12,934 nt of DNA from CAYNFT01 sp964396535 (GCA_964396535.1 CAYNFT010000060.1:1-12934); one strand, 5' to 3'. Positions 6,814-12,934 are shown, numbered from the stretch's first letter. Program-made: numbers and translations. Notes: generated by a model from the sequence alone, not told the origin.

Positions 6814-7014
6814 ATGCCACCTTTACCAAAGAGGAAATACGCTAAGGCGCGTCGGGGTAAGAGACGTAATCACCTTGGGTTATCTCCTCCCGTTCTTATC
6901 AATTGCTCACAGTGCAATACCCCTAAGCTACCGCACCACGTTTGTCCCACCTGTGGTAGCTACAATGGTAGAGAAGTTATCGAGATTAAAAGCCCTAAAC
7001 CCAAGGCTAGCTGA
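6814..7014 (+). CDS. rpmF: 50S ribosomal protein L32
   Basis: A 66-residue ribosomal protein of the large subunit. The basic N-terminus PKRKYAKARRGKRRNH and the zinc-ribbon cysteines C31-x2-C34 and C44-x2-C47 (CSQC, CPTC) are diagnostic. They place it in the zinc-binding form of L32 rather than the cysteine-free paralogue. It follows yceD by 3 bp, and its last codons overlap the ribosome binding region of fabK. Co-transcription of rpmF with fatty-acid genes is a widespread bacterial arrangement that links ribosome and membrane synthesis. Confidence 0.95.
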   Translation: MPPLPKRKYAKARRGKRRNHLGLSPPVLINCSQCNTPKLPHHVCPTCGSYNGREVIEIKSPKPKAS

Positions 7015-7027
7015 GGAAGAGTGAGCT

Positions 7028-7978
7028 GTGCTCAAAACGGCTATCTGTGACCTCTTTGAAATCAAGCACCCAATTATTCAAGGAGGAATGGCTCATGTAG
7101 GCACAGCCGAGCTTGTCTCGGCTGTCTCCAATGCCGGCGGGCTGGGTATTATTGGCTCAGGTTTTTACGAACCAGATTGGGTAAGACAGCAAATACACCT
7201 GACCAGGCAGCAAACAAGCAAGCCCTTCGGTATAAATATCCAGTTAGCATCACCCTTTGCCAAGCAGGTTATAGAGGTTGCACTGGAAGAACAGGTAGCC
7301 ATAATTTCCACCGGCGCTGGTAATCCAGAGCCTTACATTCCCAGATTTAAGCAAGCAGGGATGAAAGTTATGCCGGTAGTCAATAGCGTCACCCTTGCCA
7401 AACAACTGGAGAGAGCCGGCGCCGATGCTATTGTAGCCGAAGGTACGGAGTCCGGAGGGCACGTAGGAGAAACAACAACAATGGTCTTGGTACCTCAGGT
7501 GGTGGATAGTGTGCGCATACCGGTAATAGCTGCTGGTGGTATCGGTGACGGGCGGGGACTGGCGGCCGCTCTGGCTCTCGGCGCTAAAGGTATCCAGATG
7601 GGAACTCGCTTTGTCTGCAGCACTGAGTCTATTGCCCACCCAAGATATAAACAGAAAATTCTGGAGGCGCACAACTCTTCGACAGTGGTTACCAGACAGA
7701 TTTTGGGGTTTCCCCAGCGCAGCCTGCAAAACAAACTGACAGACCAGTTTCAGGAGCTGGAAAAGGCTGGCTTATCCAAAGAGGAACTGGAACTATTCGA
7801 TAGAGGCAGAATGTACCTTGGTCTAATCGAGGGTGATATTGAGGATGGCTCGCTGCTAGCCGGACAGATTGCCGGACTGATAAGAGAAATTAAACCGGTC
7901 AAGGTGATTATTGAAGAAATAGTAGCAGAGGCTGAGACAATAATCACCAGCCTCAAGAATTTTTACAGGGAGGATTAG
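7028..7978 (+). CDS. fabK: Enoyl-[acyl-carrier-protein] reductase II, FMN-dependent
   Basis: A 316-residue TIM-barrel flavoprotein of the FabK/nitronate-monooxygenase superfamily. The fatty-acid operon context points to FabK, which reduces trans-2-enoyl-ACP with NAD(P)H and FMN. Seen in sequence are HPIIQGGMAHVGTAELVSAV at the N-terminus, the EGTESGGHVG loop with His145 where FabK has its active-site His, and the FMN-phosphate region AAGGIGDGRGLAAAL and GAKGIQMGTRF. The start is GTG at 7028, with GAGGA about 10 nt upstream overlapping the rpmF stop. An ATG start (7087) would cut off the first strand. fabD begins 2 bp after the stop. The alternative, nitronate monooxygenase, is less likely here because fabD and fabG follow and no other enoyl reductase is visible. 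Confidence 0.9.
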   Translation: MLKTAICDLFEIKHPIIQGGMAHVGTAELVSAVSNAGGLGIIGSGFYEPDWVRQQIHLTRQQTSKPFGINIQLASPFAKQVIEVALEEQVAIISTGAGNPEPYIPRFKQAGMKVMPVVNSVTLAKQLERAGADAIVAEGTESGGHVGETTTMVLVPQVVDSVRIPVIAAGGIGDGRGLAAALALGAKGIQMGTRFVCSTESIAHPRYKQKILEAHNSSTVVTRQILGFPQRSLQNKLTDQFQELEKAGLSKEELELFDRGRMYLGLIEGDIEDGSLLAGQIAGLIREIKPVKVIIEEIVAEAETIITSLKNFYRED

Positions 7979-7980
7979 CT

Positions 7981-8910
7981 ATGACTGAGCCTGGGAAGGT
8001 AGCCTACGTTTTCCCCGGGCAGGGTGCTCAGACAGTAGGCATGGGTCGTGACCTTTATGATAATTTTGGTTCAGCTAAAGCCATCTTTGAGCAGGCCGAC
8101 AAAGTTTTGGGATTTCCCCTATCCAGATTGTGCTTTGAGGGACCGGAAGATGAGCTTGGTCTGACCATCAATACCCAACCCGCGCTGGTAACAATCAGTT
8201 TTGCTTGCTTAAAAGCTATCCAGGAAATGGCTGACAGCAGTCTGCCAGCGCCTGCTTTTGTCGCCGGCCATAGTCTGGGTGAGTACACGGCACTAGCGGC
8301 ATCCAATGTGCTCGATTTTGCCACCACTGTTTATCTGGCTAGAGAAAGAGGGCGGTTAATGGATGAAGCTGGACTCAAAAAGCCCGGAGGTATGGTAGCC
8401 ATAATTGGACTTGACGAGGCTTCACTGGCTGAGGTGTGTAATAATACCGATACCAAAATTGCCAATTTTAACTCCCCGGGTCAACTGGTAATCAGCGGGG
8501 CAATGGAGAACCTACCTAAAGCTGCAGAGCTAGCCCAGGATAAAGGAGCCAGCCGCATCATCCCCTTACAGGTAAGCGGTGCTTTCCACACACCATTGAT
8601 GCAGGCAGCCCAGGAAGCTCTATCTGAGATTATAGCTACCCTTGACTTCCAGGACCCTTCTATTCCTATTATAGCTAATACAACTGCACAGCCACTGACT
8701 ACTGCTGAACAGGTAAAGCTAGAACTTACTGACCAGTTATGTAATAGTATTCAGTGGCAGCGCTCAATCGAGTACATGGTCAATGATGGTGTATCTACCT
8801 TCGTTGAGATAGGACCGGGAAGAGTGCTTAGCGGCCTCATTAAACGAATAAACAGGGATGTCACTACCCGGAACATAGGTGATGCTGAGGCTATAAAGAA
8901 TTTGAAGTAG
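7981..8910 (+). CDS. fabD: Malonyl-CoA:ACP transacylase
   Basis: Transfers malonyl from CoA to acyl carrier protein, the entry step of fatty-acid elongation. Length is 309 residues, normal for the family. VFPGQGAQ (residues 10-17) forms the oxyanion region. The nucleophile is Ser98 in GHSLGEY, and the catalytic His203 lies in SGAFHTPLM. The later EIGPGRVLSGLIKR is the usual C-terminal family segment. The ATG is 2 bp after the fabK stop, with GGGAGGATTAG as ribosome binding region inside the end of fabK. Its partner ACP is encoded about 1.8 kb further on. Confidence 0.97.
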   Translation: MTEPGKVAYVFPGQGAQTVGMGRDLYDNFGSAKAIFEQADKVLGFPLSRLCFEGPEDELGLTINTQPALVTISFACLKAIQEMADSSLPAPAFVAGHSLGEYTALAASNVLDFATTVYLARERGRLMDEAGLKKPGGMVAIIGLDEASLAEVCNNTDTKIANFNSPGQLVISGAMENLPKAAELAQDKGASRIIPLQVSGAFHTPLMQAAQEALSEIIATLDFQDPSIPIIANTTAQPLTTAEQVKLELTDQLCNSIQWQRSIEYMVNDGVSTFVEIGPGRVLSGLIKRINRDVTTRNIGDAEAIKNLK

Positions 8911-8943
8911 GTAGATTGCGGGATAAAGTTGAGGGGGTAATGG

Positions 8944-9690
8944 ATGGACCTTTCTAATAAAGTGGCTATAGTTACTGGCAGTGGTCGGGGCATAGGAAAG
9001 GCTATTGCCCTGAAGCTGGCTGAGGTAGGGGCTACGATTGTAGTCAATGACATCGGTGAAGCCTCTCCCCTTGAGAGTGTGGCTGAAGAAATCAGGGCGA
9101 TGGGACGAGAAAGCCTGGCTGTTCTGGCTGATGTCAGCTCATCGTCAGATGTGAACAGGCTGGTAGAAACAGCGATGACCACCTGTGGGAAGGTTGATAT
9201 TCTGGTTAACAATGCTGGAATCACTCGAGACCAGATTGTACTGCGGATGTCAGACGAGGACTGGGACAAGGTAATAAATATTAACCTGAAGAGTGTTTTC
9301 CTCTGCACCAGGGCTGTACTGAGGCATATGATCAGACAGCGCTGGGGCAGAATTATTAGTATGGCCAGTATTGTCGCTATAGTGGGCAACGCCGGGCAGG
9401 CTAATTATGCCGCAGCTAAGGCTGGTGTTATTGGCCTTACCCGAAGTGTTGCCAGGGAGGTAGCCTCACGAGGCGTTACGGTTAACGCTATCGCTCCCGG
9501 CTTTATTGAGACCCAGATGGCCCAGCAACTGAATGAAAACCGCAGGCAAGAGCTTCTAAGTCGTATTCCTCTTGGTTACCCGGGCACGCCTCGCGATGTA
9601 GCTGAAGCGGTAGCCTTTCTGGCTTCTGAAGAAGCCAGGTATATTACGGGGCATGTGCTGAATGTTGACGGAGGTATGGCTGGGACATAG
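8944..9690 (+). CDS. fabG: 3-oxoacyl-[acyl-carrier-protein] reductase
   Basis: A short-chain dehydrogenase (248 residues) that reduces beta-ketoacyl-ACP with NADPH in each elongation cycle. The Rossmann motif TGSGRGIG is at residues 11-18 and NNAG at 89-92. The catalytic Ser142-Tyr155-Lys159 triad lies in SIVAIVGNAGQANYAAAK, and the end GHVLNVDGGMAGT is typical. The ATG at 8944 follows a GAGGGGG tract. An ATG four bases earlier (8940) is out of frame. SDR specificity is hard to read from sequence, but placement after fabK and fabD makes FabG the best call. Confidence 0.95.
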   Translation: MDLSNKVAIVTGSGRGIGKAIALKLAEVGATIVVNDIGEASPLESVAEEIRAMGRESLAVLADVSSSSDVNRLVETAMTTCGKVDILVNNAGITRDQIVLRMSDEDWDKVININLKSVFLCTRAVLRHMIRQRWGRIISMASIVAIVGNAGQANYAAAKAGVIGLTRSVAREVASRGVTVNAIAPGFIETQMAQQLNENRRQELLSRIPLGYPGTPRDVAEAVAFLASEEARYITGHVLNVDGGMAGT

Positions 9691-9692
9691 CC

Positions 9693-10037
9693 ATGAACAC
9701 AATTGATTCTTACCAGTTTGGTGAGATAGTAATCAATGGTAATAAGTATTCATCAGATGTAATCATTTTCCCCGATAAGGTTATAGATAACTGGTGGAGA
9801 AAGGCAGGGCATGAATTATGCCTTGAGGATATAGCCGAGGTTCTAAAGGAAAACCCGGAGGTGCTGTTAGTTGGCAGCGGAGACTCAGGTTTGATGAAGG
9901 TATTGCCCGAGGTGGAAAAGATAGCTAAAGCTCAGGGAATTGAGCTAATTGTGGATACTACCGACAGGGCGTGTGAAACCTACAACCAGCTTTGTCATTC
10001 TCGGAGGCTGGTTGCAGCTCTCCACCTCACCTGCTGA
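9693..10037 (+). CDS. Mth938/NDUFAF3-like domain protein
   Basis: A 114-residue single-domain protein that matches the Mth938-type fold family (DUF498), which includes archaeal Mth938, human AAMDC and the complex I assembly factor NDUFAF3. Visible family features are the start IDSYQFGEIVINGNKY, the segment VIIFPDKVIDNWWRKAGHEL, the strand-loop VLLVGSGDSGLMKV, IELIVDTTDRACETYNQL and the C-terminal VAALHLTC. The start is 2 bp after the fabG stop, so it is in the fab transcript. A hairpin just past its stop may end that transcript. No enzymatic residues are known for the family and the function is unassigned. Its place in a fatty-acid operon is noted in the findings. Confidence 0.85.
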   Translation: MNTIDSYQFGEIVINGNKYSSDVIIFPDKVIDNWWRKAGHELCLEDIAEVLKENPEVLLVGSGDSGLMKVLPEVEKIAKAQGIELIVDTTDRACETYNQLCHSRRLVAALHLTC

Positions 10038-10078
10038 AAAGGCTAGAACAGATTTAAATTCCCTGCCCGGCCTTTTCA
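10035..10078 (+). terminator. Candidate intrinsic terminator after the fab operon
   Basis: TGAAAAGGC (10035-10043) and GCCTTTTCA (10070-10078) form a perfect 9-bp stem around a 26-nt loop. CTGC and GCAG can add outer pairs with a two-base bulge. The A-run pairs with the U-run, as in A/U-flanked terminators. The loop is long and the trailing U-run is short, so efficiency is uncertain. Confidence 0.4.
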
Positions 10079-10201
10079 TTGCAGAAGAATTCTTGTTTTA
10101 CCCTTGTCGCTTAGTAGGCTCTGTTTTCGTCATCACTAAAGGCATCTCACAATTGACCTTATATTTCTCATTTGCTAAACTCGATTTAGAATATACATTG
10201 G

Positions 10202-10210
10202 TGCTATAAT
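10202..10210 (+). promoter_or_regulatory. Predicted extended -10 promoter of nusB-acpP
   Basis: TGCTATAAT (10202-10210) is a perfect -10 with the extended TGn element. No good -35 lies 16-18 bp upstream, as expected for this class. Transcription would start near 10217, about 20 nt before nusB. A weaker alternative is TTGACC (10153-10158) with TAAACT (10176-10181). Confidence 0.5.
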
Positions 10211-10236
10211 ATTAAGATTTAGACGGGTGATAATTT

Positions 10237-10647
10237 ATGGTAGGGGTACGACGAAGGGCCAGAGCACTTGCTCTCCAGGCATTATATGAAATTGATACTG
10301 CCGGACATAGAGCAGAAGAGGTGCTAAATCGTCTTCTTGATGAGGAGAGATTACCTGAAGAAAATGCCAACTTTGCTCATGATTTGGTAACAGGTGTTAT
10401 CCAGCACAAGGAGAAGATTGACCAGAATATTCAAAGTTTTGCTCCTGCCTGGCCTTTAGAACAGCTACCAGTAATCGATAGGAACATTCTCAGGCTTGCA
10501 ATATTCGAGATTTTAATTGATAATAAAGTACCGATTAAAGTAGCCATCAATGAAGCGGTTGAGCTAGCTAAAACCTTCGGTGCTGATAGCTCTTCAAAGT
10601 TCGTTAACGGAGTTTTAGGTTCAGTTAGCACTCTGGCCAATAGATAA
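10237..10647 (+). CDS. nusB: Transcription antitermination factor NusB
   Basis: A 136-residue all-helical RNA-binding protein. With NusE (S10) it binds boxA on rRNA leaders and keeps RNA polymerase processive. The N-terminal RRARALALQALYEID helix and the C-terminal IDRNILRLAIFEIL ... KVAINEAVELAKTFGADSSSKFVNGVLG are clear NusB hallmarks. The ATG at 10237 follows GGGTGATAAT, a modest ribosome binding site. It probably starts a new transcription unit after the putative terminator and runs on into acpP, which begins 24 bp later. Confidence 0.96.
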   Translation: MVGVRRRARALALQALYEIDTAGHRAEEVLNRLLDEERLPEENANFAHDLVTGVIQHKEKIDQNIQSFAPAWPLEQLPVIDRNILRLAIFEILIDNKVPIKVAINEAVELAKTFGADSSSKFVNGVLGSVSTLANR

Positions 10648-10671
10648 AGAATCCTAAGAAAGGGGGAGAAA

Positions 10672-10932
10672 TTGGCAACCATTTTCGAGCGTGTTAAGGG
10701 GATAATTGTAGAACAGCTAGGTGTGGAGGAAGAGGAGGTAGTATCGGCAGCTAATTTTGTTGATGATTTAGGCGCCGATTCCCTGGATCTGGTAGAACTG
10801 ATAATGTCTCTGGAAGAGGAATTTAGCGACGCATCCAAGAAAATTGAGATACCGGATGAGGATGCTGAAAAGATAGTATCTGTCCAGGATGCTGTTGATT
10901 ATATTAAAGACCTGGGTATTCAGGATTCATAG
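10672..10932 (+). CDS. acpP: Acyl carrier protein, TTG start
   Basis: An 86-residue acidic four-helix carrier protein. The 4'-phosphopantetheine site is Ser37 in LGADSLDLVEL, followed by the recognition helix IMSLEEEF. The start is TTG at 10672, with AAGGGGGAG just upstream. This gives the usual N-terminus MATIFERVKGIIVEQLGV, and no ATG fits. It is slightly longer than the 77-80 residues of most ACPs. A short insertion, SDASKK, sits between EEEF and IEIPDEDAEKI, in the loop leading to helix III. It carries the growing chain handled by FabD, FabG and FabK encoded upstream. It is not followed by fabF. Confidence 0.96.
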   Translation: MATIFERVKGIIVEQLGVEEEEVVSAANFVDDLGADSLDLVELIMSLEEEFSDASKKIEIPDEDAEKIVSVQDAVDYIKDLGIQDS

Positions 10933-10946
10933 GCAGGAATTTCAAT

Positions 10947-11654
10947 TTGATTAAAGCAGTATTCTTTGACTGGTTTAATACTCTGGCTTTATACAGCCCA
11001 CCACGAGAAGAATTACAAAGTCAGGCTCTTCGGGAATTCGGCATTGATATCTCACCGGAGAAAATGAGACCTGCTCTTTTAATTGCTGATAGATATCTTT
11101 TTGAAGAATATGCCACTTCCCCGATATCAAAGAGAAGTCCTGAAGAGCAGGCTAAGATTTATGCTCGTTACCAGCAGACGGTATTAACCGAGGCCGGAGT
11201 TGACGTTTCTTATAGCTCTGATACCTTGGCAAAAATCATGAAGAAGGCGCGGGAGCTATACAAAGATATCAGATTCGTCCTTTTCGACGATGCGCTACCA
11301 ACCGTTAAAAAATTGAAGGAACAAAACCTGACCCTGGGATTACTGACCAATATGGCTTCAGATATGAAGCCGGTTTGTAGTGAGTTAGGTCTGGAACCCT
11401 ATATTGACTTTATTGTTACCTCGGCCGAGGCCGGAGCTGATAAACCACAGCCACAGATATTTCTGACGGCTCTAGAGCGAGCCGGAGTAGAAGCCTCGGA
11501 AGCAGTTCATGTTGGTGACCAGTATAAACTAGATGCCGTCGGCGCTATGGGTGTGGGTATTAAGCCCATACTTATTGACCGCTACAACCTGTTTCCAGAG
11601 GTAACCGATTGCCCTCGCGTTCAAAGCTTGGCTGAAGTAACTGAATACCTCTAG
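10947..11654 (+). CDS. HAD-superfamily hydrolase, TTG start
   Basis: A 235-residue haloacid-dehalogenase-like hydrolase with an alpha-helical cap (about residues 15-105). The nucleophile Asp8 is in FFDWFNTL, where the usual second Asp of DxD is replaced by Phe10. Motif II is Thr134 in LLTNMAS, motif III is Lys166 in ADKPQPQIF, and the metal-binding motif IV is GDQYKLD with Asp191 and Asp196. The start is TTG at 10947, weakly supported by GCAGGAATTT, and it gives the family-typical MIKAVFFDW. Loss of the second Asp, the general acid of phosphatases, is seen in dehalogenase-type and several uncharacterised HADs, so phosphatase activity should not be assumed. It lies 14 bp after acpP, probably on the same transcript. 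Substrate unknown. Confidence 0.85.
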   Translation: MIKAVFFDWFNTLALYSPPREELQSQALREFGIDISPEKMRPALLIADRYLFEEYATSPISKRSPEEQAKIYARYQQTVLTEAGVDVSYSSDTLAKIMKKARELYKDIRFVLFDDALPTVKKLKEQNLTLGLLTNMASDMKPVCSELGLEPYIDFIVTSAEAGADKPQPQIFLTALERAGVEASEAVHVGDQYKLDAVGAMGVGIKPILIDRYNLFPEVTDCPRVQSLAEVTEYL

Positions 11655-11697
11655 TAGAGTTTCCCCCCTTGTGCTTTATCTCCCCTGCAATTTTATC

Positions 11698-11725
11698 CGT
11701 TATGTCTCGTAGCTGAGCATAAACG
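11698..11725. other. Bulged hairpin between convergent genes
   Basis: In the 111-bp gap between the HAD gene and the convergent Smr gene, CGTTATG-T-CTC (11698-11708) can pair with GAGCATA-A-ACG (11715-11725). That is ten pairs with two bulges over a six-base loop. No U-run follows on either strand. It is a weak candidate for a shared transcript end, and otherwise the gap shows nothing. Confidence 0.2.
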
Positions 11726-11765
11726 CGATATCAAGTGCAAGTATGAAATCACCAACAACTCCCAC

Positions 11766-12020
11766 CTACTTCAGGCTTAGCTCCACTATAGTAACCCCTG
11801 TCCCCCCTTCCCCATACTTACCGAGCCGGTATGACTTAACCAGTGGATGTTTCGCCAGTTGCTCATGGGCTGTTTTCCGCAGGGTTCCTGTCCCTTTACC
11901 ATGAACCACTTTAACCCGGTACAAGCCAGCCATAAAGGCATCATGAATGTATTGGTCCAGCTTTAATAGAGCCTCATCTACGGTAAGATGACGGAGGTGT
12001 ACTTCATCTATCATTGGCAT
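11766..12020 (-). CDS. Stand-alone Smr-domain protein
   Basis: An 84-residue protein equal to the C-terminal Smr (small MutS-related) domain of MutS2, a nucleic-acid-binding and nicking module. The core HGKGTGTLR at residues 40-48 carries the HGxG motif. KHPLVKSYRLGKYGEGGTGVTIVEL is the usual end. The N-terminal LDxH/LDLRG motif linked to nicking in MutS2 Smr domains appears as VHLRHLTVDEAL, so that motif is altered and nuclease activity is uncertain. A stop codon (12042-12044, minus strand) a few codons upstream excludes fusion to MutS2. Two Met codons (residues 1 and 3) could start it, and no strong ribosome binding site is seen. A TAGAAT (12054-12049) is a possible -10. Possible roles are RNA or DNA quality control. 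Confidence 0.85.
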   Translation of the reverse strand: MPMIDEVHLRHLTVDEALLKLDQYIHDAFMAGLYRVKVVHGKGTGTLRKTAHEQLAKHPLVKSYRLGKYGEGGTGVTIVELSLK

Positions 12021-12087
12021 TGTAATGGCATAACAGTTATTTTAGCCTATTCTAGTATTATGGTTACAGGATTGAAACTAGGTTCCT

Positions 12088-12282
12088 TTACCTGTTAGTC
12101 TTGTCAGTCTGTTTTCTATCCTGCTCTTTCTTCTTCGCTTGCCTAGCATAGATAAAAATAAGGATAAAGCTAAACAAAGCCATACCGCCAATAATGACAT
12201 TAGCCGGCCAGGGCATTGCCACTACACTGACAATCAACAGTATAAGAACTAATATCATAATAATTTCGATTATCCTGGTCAT
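12088..12282 (-). CDS. Small two-helix membrane protein, unknown function
   Basis: A predicted 64-residue protein I do not recognise. It has two hydrophobic stretches, about residues 4-23 (rich in Ile, Leu, Val) and 28-46 (VIIGGMALFSFILIFIYA), joined by a short PWPAN turn. A strongly basic tail (KKKEQDRKQTDKTNR) would stay in the cytoplasm by the positive-inside rule. It lies 67 bp upstream of the Smr gene on the same strand. A weak AGAAAG precedes the ATG, and a minus-strand TATAAT lies at 12330-12325 without a clear -35. The membrane-protein composition and the space between genes support it being real. With so little sequence, a chance hydrophobic frame is possible. Confidence 0.55.
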   Translation of the reverse strand: MTRIIEIIMILVLILLIVSVVAMPWPANVIIGGMALFSFILIFIYARQAKKKEQDRKQTDKTNR

Positions 12283-12364
12283 AACAGAATCTTTCTACAT
12301 ACCCGGCTTTCAGGTTTCGCTACTATTATACACCATACACCTGAAGAAGACGGCCAAAATAAAT

Positions 12365-12393
12365 TTGACAGACATTATCACAGTTGCTAAAGT
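12365..12393 (+). promoter_or_regulatory. Predicted promoter of the PNPOx-like gene
   Basis: A perfect -35 TTGACA (12365-12370) is followed after 17 bp by TAAAGT (12388-12393), which matches 4 of 6 -10 positions. The start near 12400 would leave a leader of about 25 nt containing AAAGGAGA. Confidence 0.4.
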
Positions 12394-12425
12394 TTGGCTT
12401 GTAGTAAAAACGAAAGGAGAAAGTG

Positions 12426-12869
12426 GTGGATTTTCAAGATTGTATTAAATTCGCCAATGACGTTCATACCTGCTATCTTGCCACCGCAGAAGGAGACCAA
12501 CCAAGGGTTAGAGCCCTAGGATTATTCTTTGCTGATGACACAGGATTCTACTTTCAGACAGAGTCTGTAAAAGCTCTTTATAAGCAACTGGAGAATAATA
12601 GAAAGGTAGAAGGATACTTTCATGCCACGAGACCTGGACCTGATGCTGGGAAAGTGATGAGAGTATCAGGTGAGGTCGAGTTCATTGATGATATAGCCAT
12701 AAGGACACAGGCTCTTGAGAAAAACCGCGTTTTGAAGGAGCTTGGTGTAACCAAACCAGAAGACCCCCTGCTAGTAGTATTCCGCATATTCAAAGGGGAA
12801 GCTTACTTCTGGACAATGGCAGACAATATGAAGGAGTCTGAAATAGAAAGAATAAAGTTTGGAAACTGA
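12426..12869 (+). CDS. Pyridoxamine-5'-phosphate-oxidase-like flavin-binding protein
   Basis: A split beta-barrel protein of about 147 residues, in the broad PNPOx-like family that binds FMN or F420. Typical features are the opening helix DFQDCIKFANDVHTCYLATA, the strand GDQPRVRALGLFF, GFYFQTESVKALYKQLENN, and VMRVSGEVEFIDD before the C-terminal helix and strand VVFRIFKGEAYFWTM. Two GTG codons at 12423 and 12426 are possible starts. AGGAG at 12415-12419 is 3 bp from the first and 6 bp from the second, so I place the start at 12426. The protein is too short and too divergent to be PdxH itself. Related small proteins are often annotated as general-stress or flavin reductase-like. Substrate unknown. 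It is transcribed away from the membrane-protein gene. Confidence 0.82.
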   Translation: MDFQDCIKFANDVHTCYLATAEGDQPRVRALGLFFADDTGFYFQTESVKALYKQLENNRKVEGYFHATRPGPDAGKVMRVSGEVEFIDDIAIRTQALEKNRVLKELGVTKPEDPLLVVFRIFKGEAYFWTMADNMKESEIERIKFGN

Positions 12870-12887
12870 GATAAGAAACTGGACTGC

Positions 12888-12913
12888 ACCCCTATGATTG
12901 GACAGATAGGGGT
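12888..12913 (+). terminator. Hairpin after the PNPOx-like gene
   Basis: ACCCCTAT (12888-12895) and ATAGGGGT (12906-12913) form a perfect 8-bp stem with a 10-nt loop, 18 bp after the stop codon. No U-run follows (the next bases are AGGAGGG), so it is only a candidate terminator or mRNA 3'-end structure. Confidence 0.35.
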
Positions 12914-12934
12914 AGGAGGGTCTGGCGGGGTAAT

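Noticed and set aside
7250..7729. A 159-codon open frame on the minus strand inside fabK
   Set aside because: It is antisense to a clearly functional fabK, with no recognisable domain and an implausible composition.
8751..9389. A 212-codon open frame on the minus strand across the fabD end and fabG
   Set aside because: It lies wholly opposite fabD and fabG, whose catalytic motifs are intact. Its translation is low-complexity and Ser/Ile/Leu-rich, as antisense frames are, and it has no supporting start signal.
9949..10209. An 86-codon plus-strand frame overlapping the Mth938-like gene end
   Set aside because: The first part is an out-of-frame reading of the Mth938 protein, and the rest covers a spacer with a terminator-like hairpin and a promoter. 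No ribosome binding site is seen.
10947..11654. Reading the HAD protein as a reductive or haloacid dehalogenase because the host may be a Dehalococcoidia relative
   Set aside because: HAD proteins are unrelated to corrinoid reductive dehalogenases. The motifs do not prove haloacid activity, and no rdhA, rdhB or other organohalide genes are present.
12423..12425. The first of two tandem GTG codons as the start of the PNPOx-like protein
   Set aside because: It is only 3 bp from the AGGAG sequence. The next GTG, in the same frame, has the more usual 6-bp spacing. The difference is one residue and not certain.
12194..12448. An 84-codon plus-strand frame upstream of the PNPOx-like gene
   Set aside because: It is antisense to the two-helix membrane protein and runs through the promoter region of the PNPOx-like gene. 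It has no family match or ribosome binding site.

Overview
The window looks like chromosome from an anaerobic bacterium, most plausibly a Chloroflexota lineage near Dehalococcoidia. This is inferred from gene content and order, not from a database match. The clues are a ferredoxin-fused electron-transfer flavoprotein alpha subunit, a tungsten-type aldehyde:ferredoxin oxidoreductase, an FMN enoyl-ACP reductase (FabK) and the run yceD-rpmF-fabK-fabD-fabG-(Mth938)-nusB-acpP. No insertion sequence, tRNA, rRNA, CRISPR array or prophage gene is visible.

Region 1 (1-3669, + strand) is an electron-transfer operon. It holds the 3' part of an acyl-CoA dehydrogenase, then etfB, then an etfA with an N-terminal 2[4Fe-4S] domain, then a SAM methyltransferase only 2 bp downstream. 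The order dehydrogenase-EtfB-ferredoxin-EtfA matches the flavin-bifurcating caffeyl-CoA reductase (CarCDE) layout. Between etfB and etfA lies a degraded second copy of the etfB tail, whose aligned codons differ almost only at synonymous positions.

Region 2 (3706-5957, - strand) is a two-gene unit: the aldehyde:ferredoxin oxidoreductase, then a MoaD/ThiS-like ubiquitin-fold protein that ends in Leu-Gly rather than Gly-Gly. The 149-bp gap between them has three sequence arms that could form mutually exclusive hairpins.

Region 3 (5958-6258) is the divergent control region. It has good sigma70-like promoters facing both ways, and a 24-nt-arm imperfect inverted repeat between them.

Region 4 (6259-11654, + strand) is housekeeping. 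It holds a DUF177/YceD protein, ribosomal protein L32, FabK, FabD, FabG and an Mth938-family protein. A candidate terminator and an extended -10 promoter follow, then NusB, acyl carrier protein and a HAD hydrolase. FabH, FabF and PlsX are not here, so the elongation condensing enzymes must be encoded elsewhere.

Region 5 (11655-12934) holds a stand-alone Smr-domain protein and a two-helix membrane protein, both on the - strand. A divergent PNPOx-fold flavin-binding protein follows on the + strand, and a short hairpin ends the window. The common theme of the metabolic part is acyl-CoA, aldehyde and fatty-acid chemistry tied to low-potential ferredoxin.
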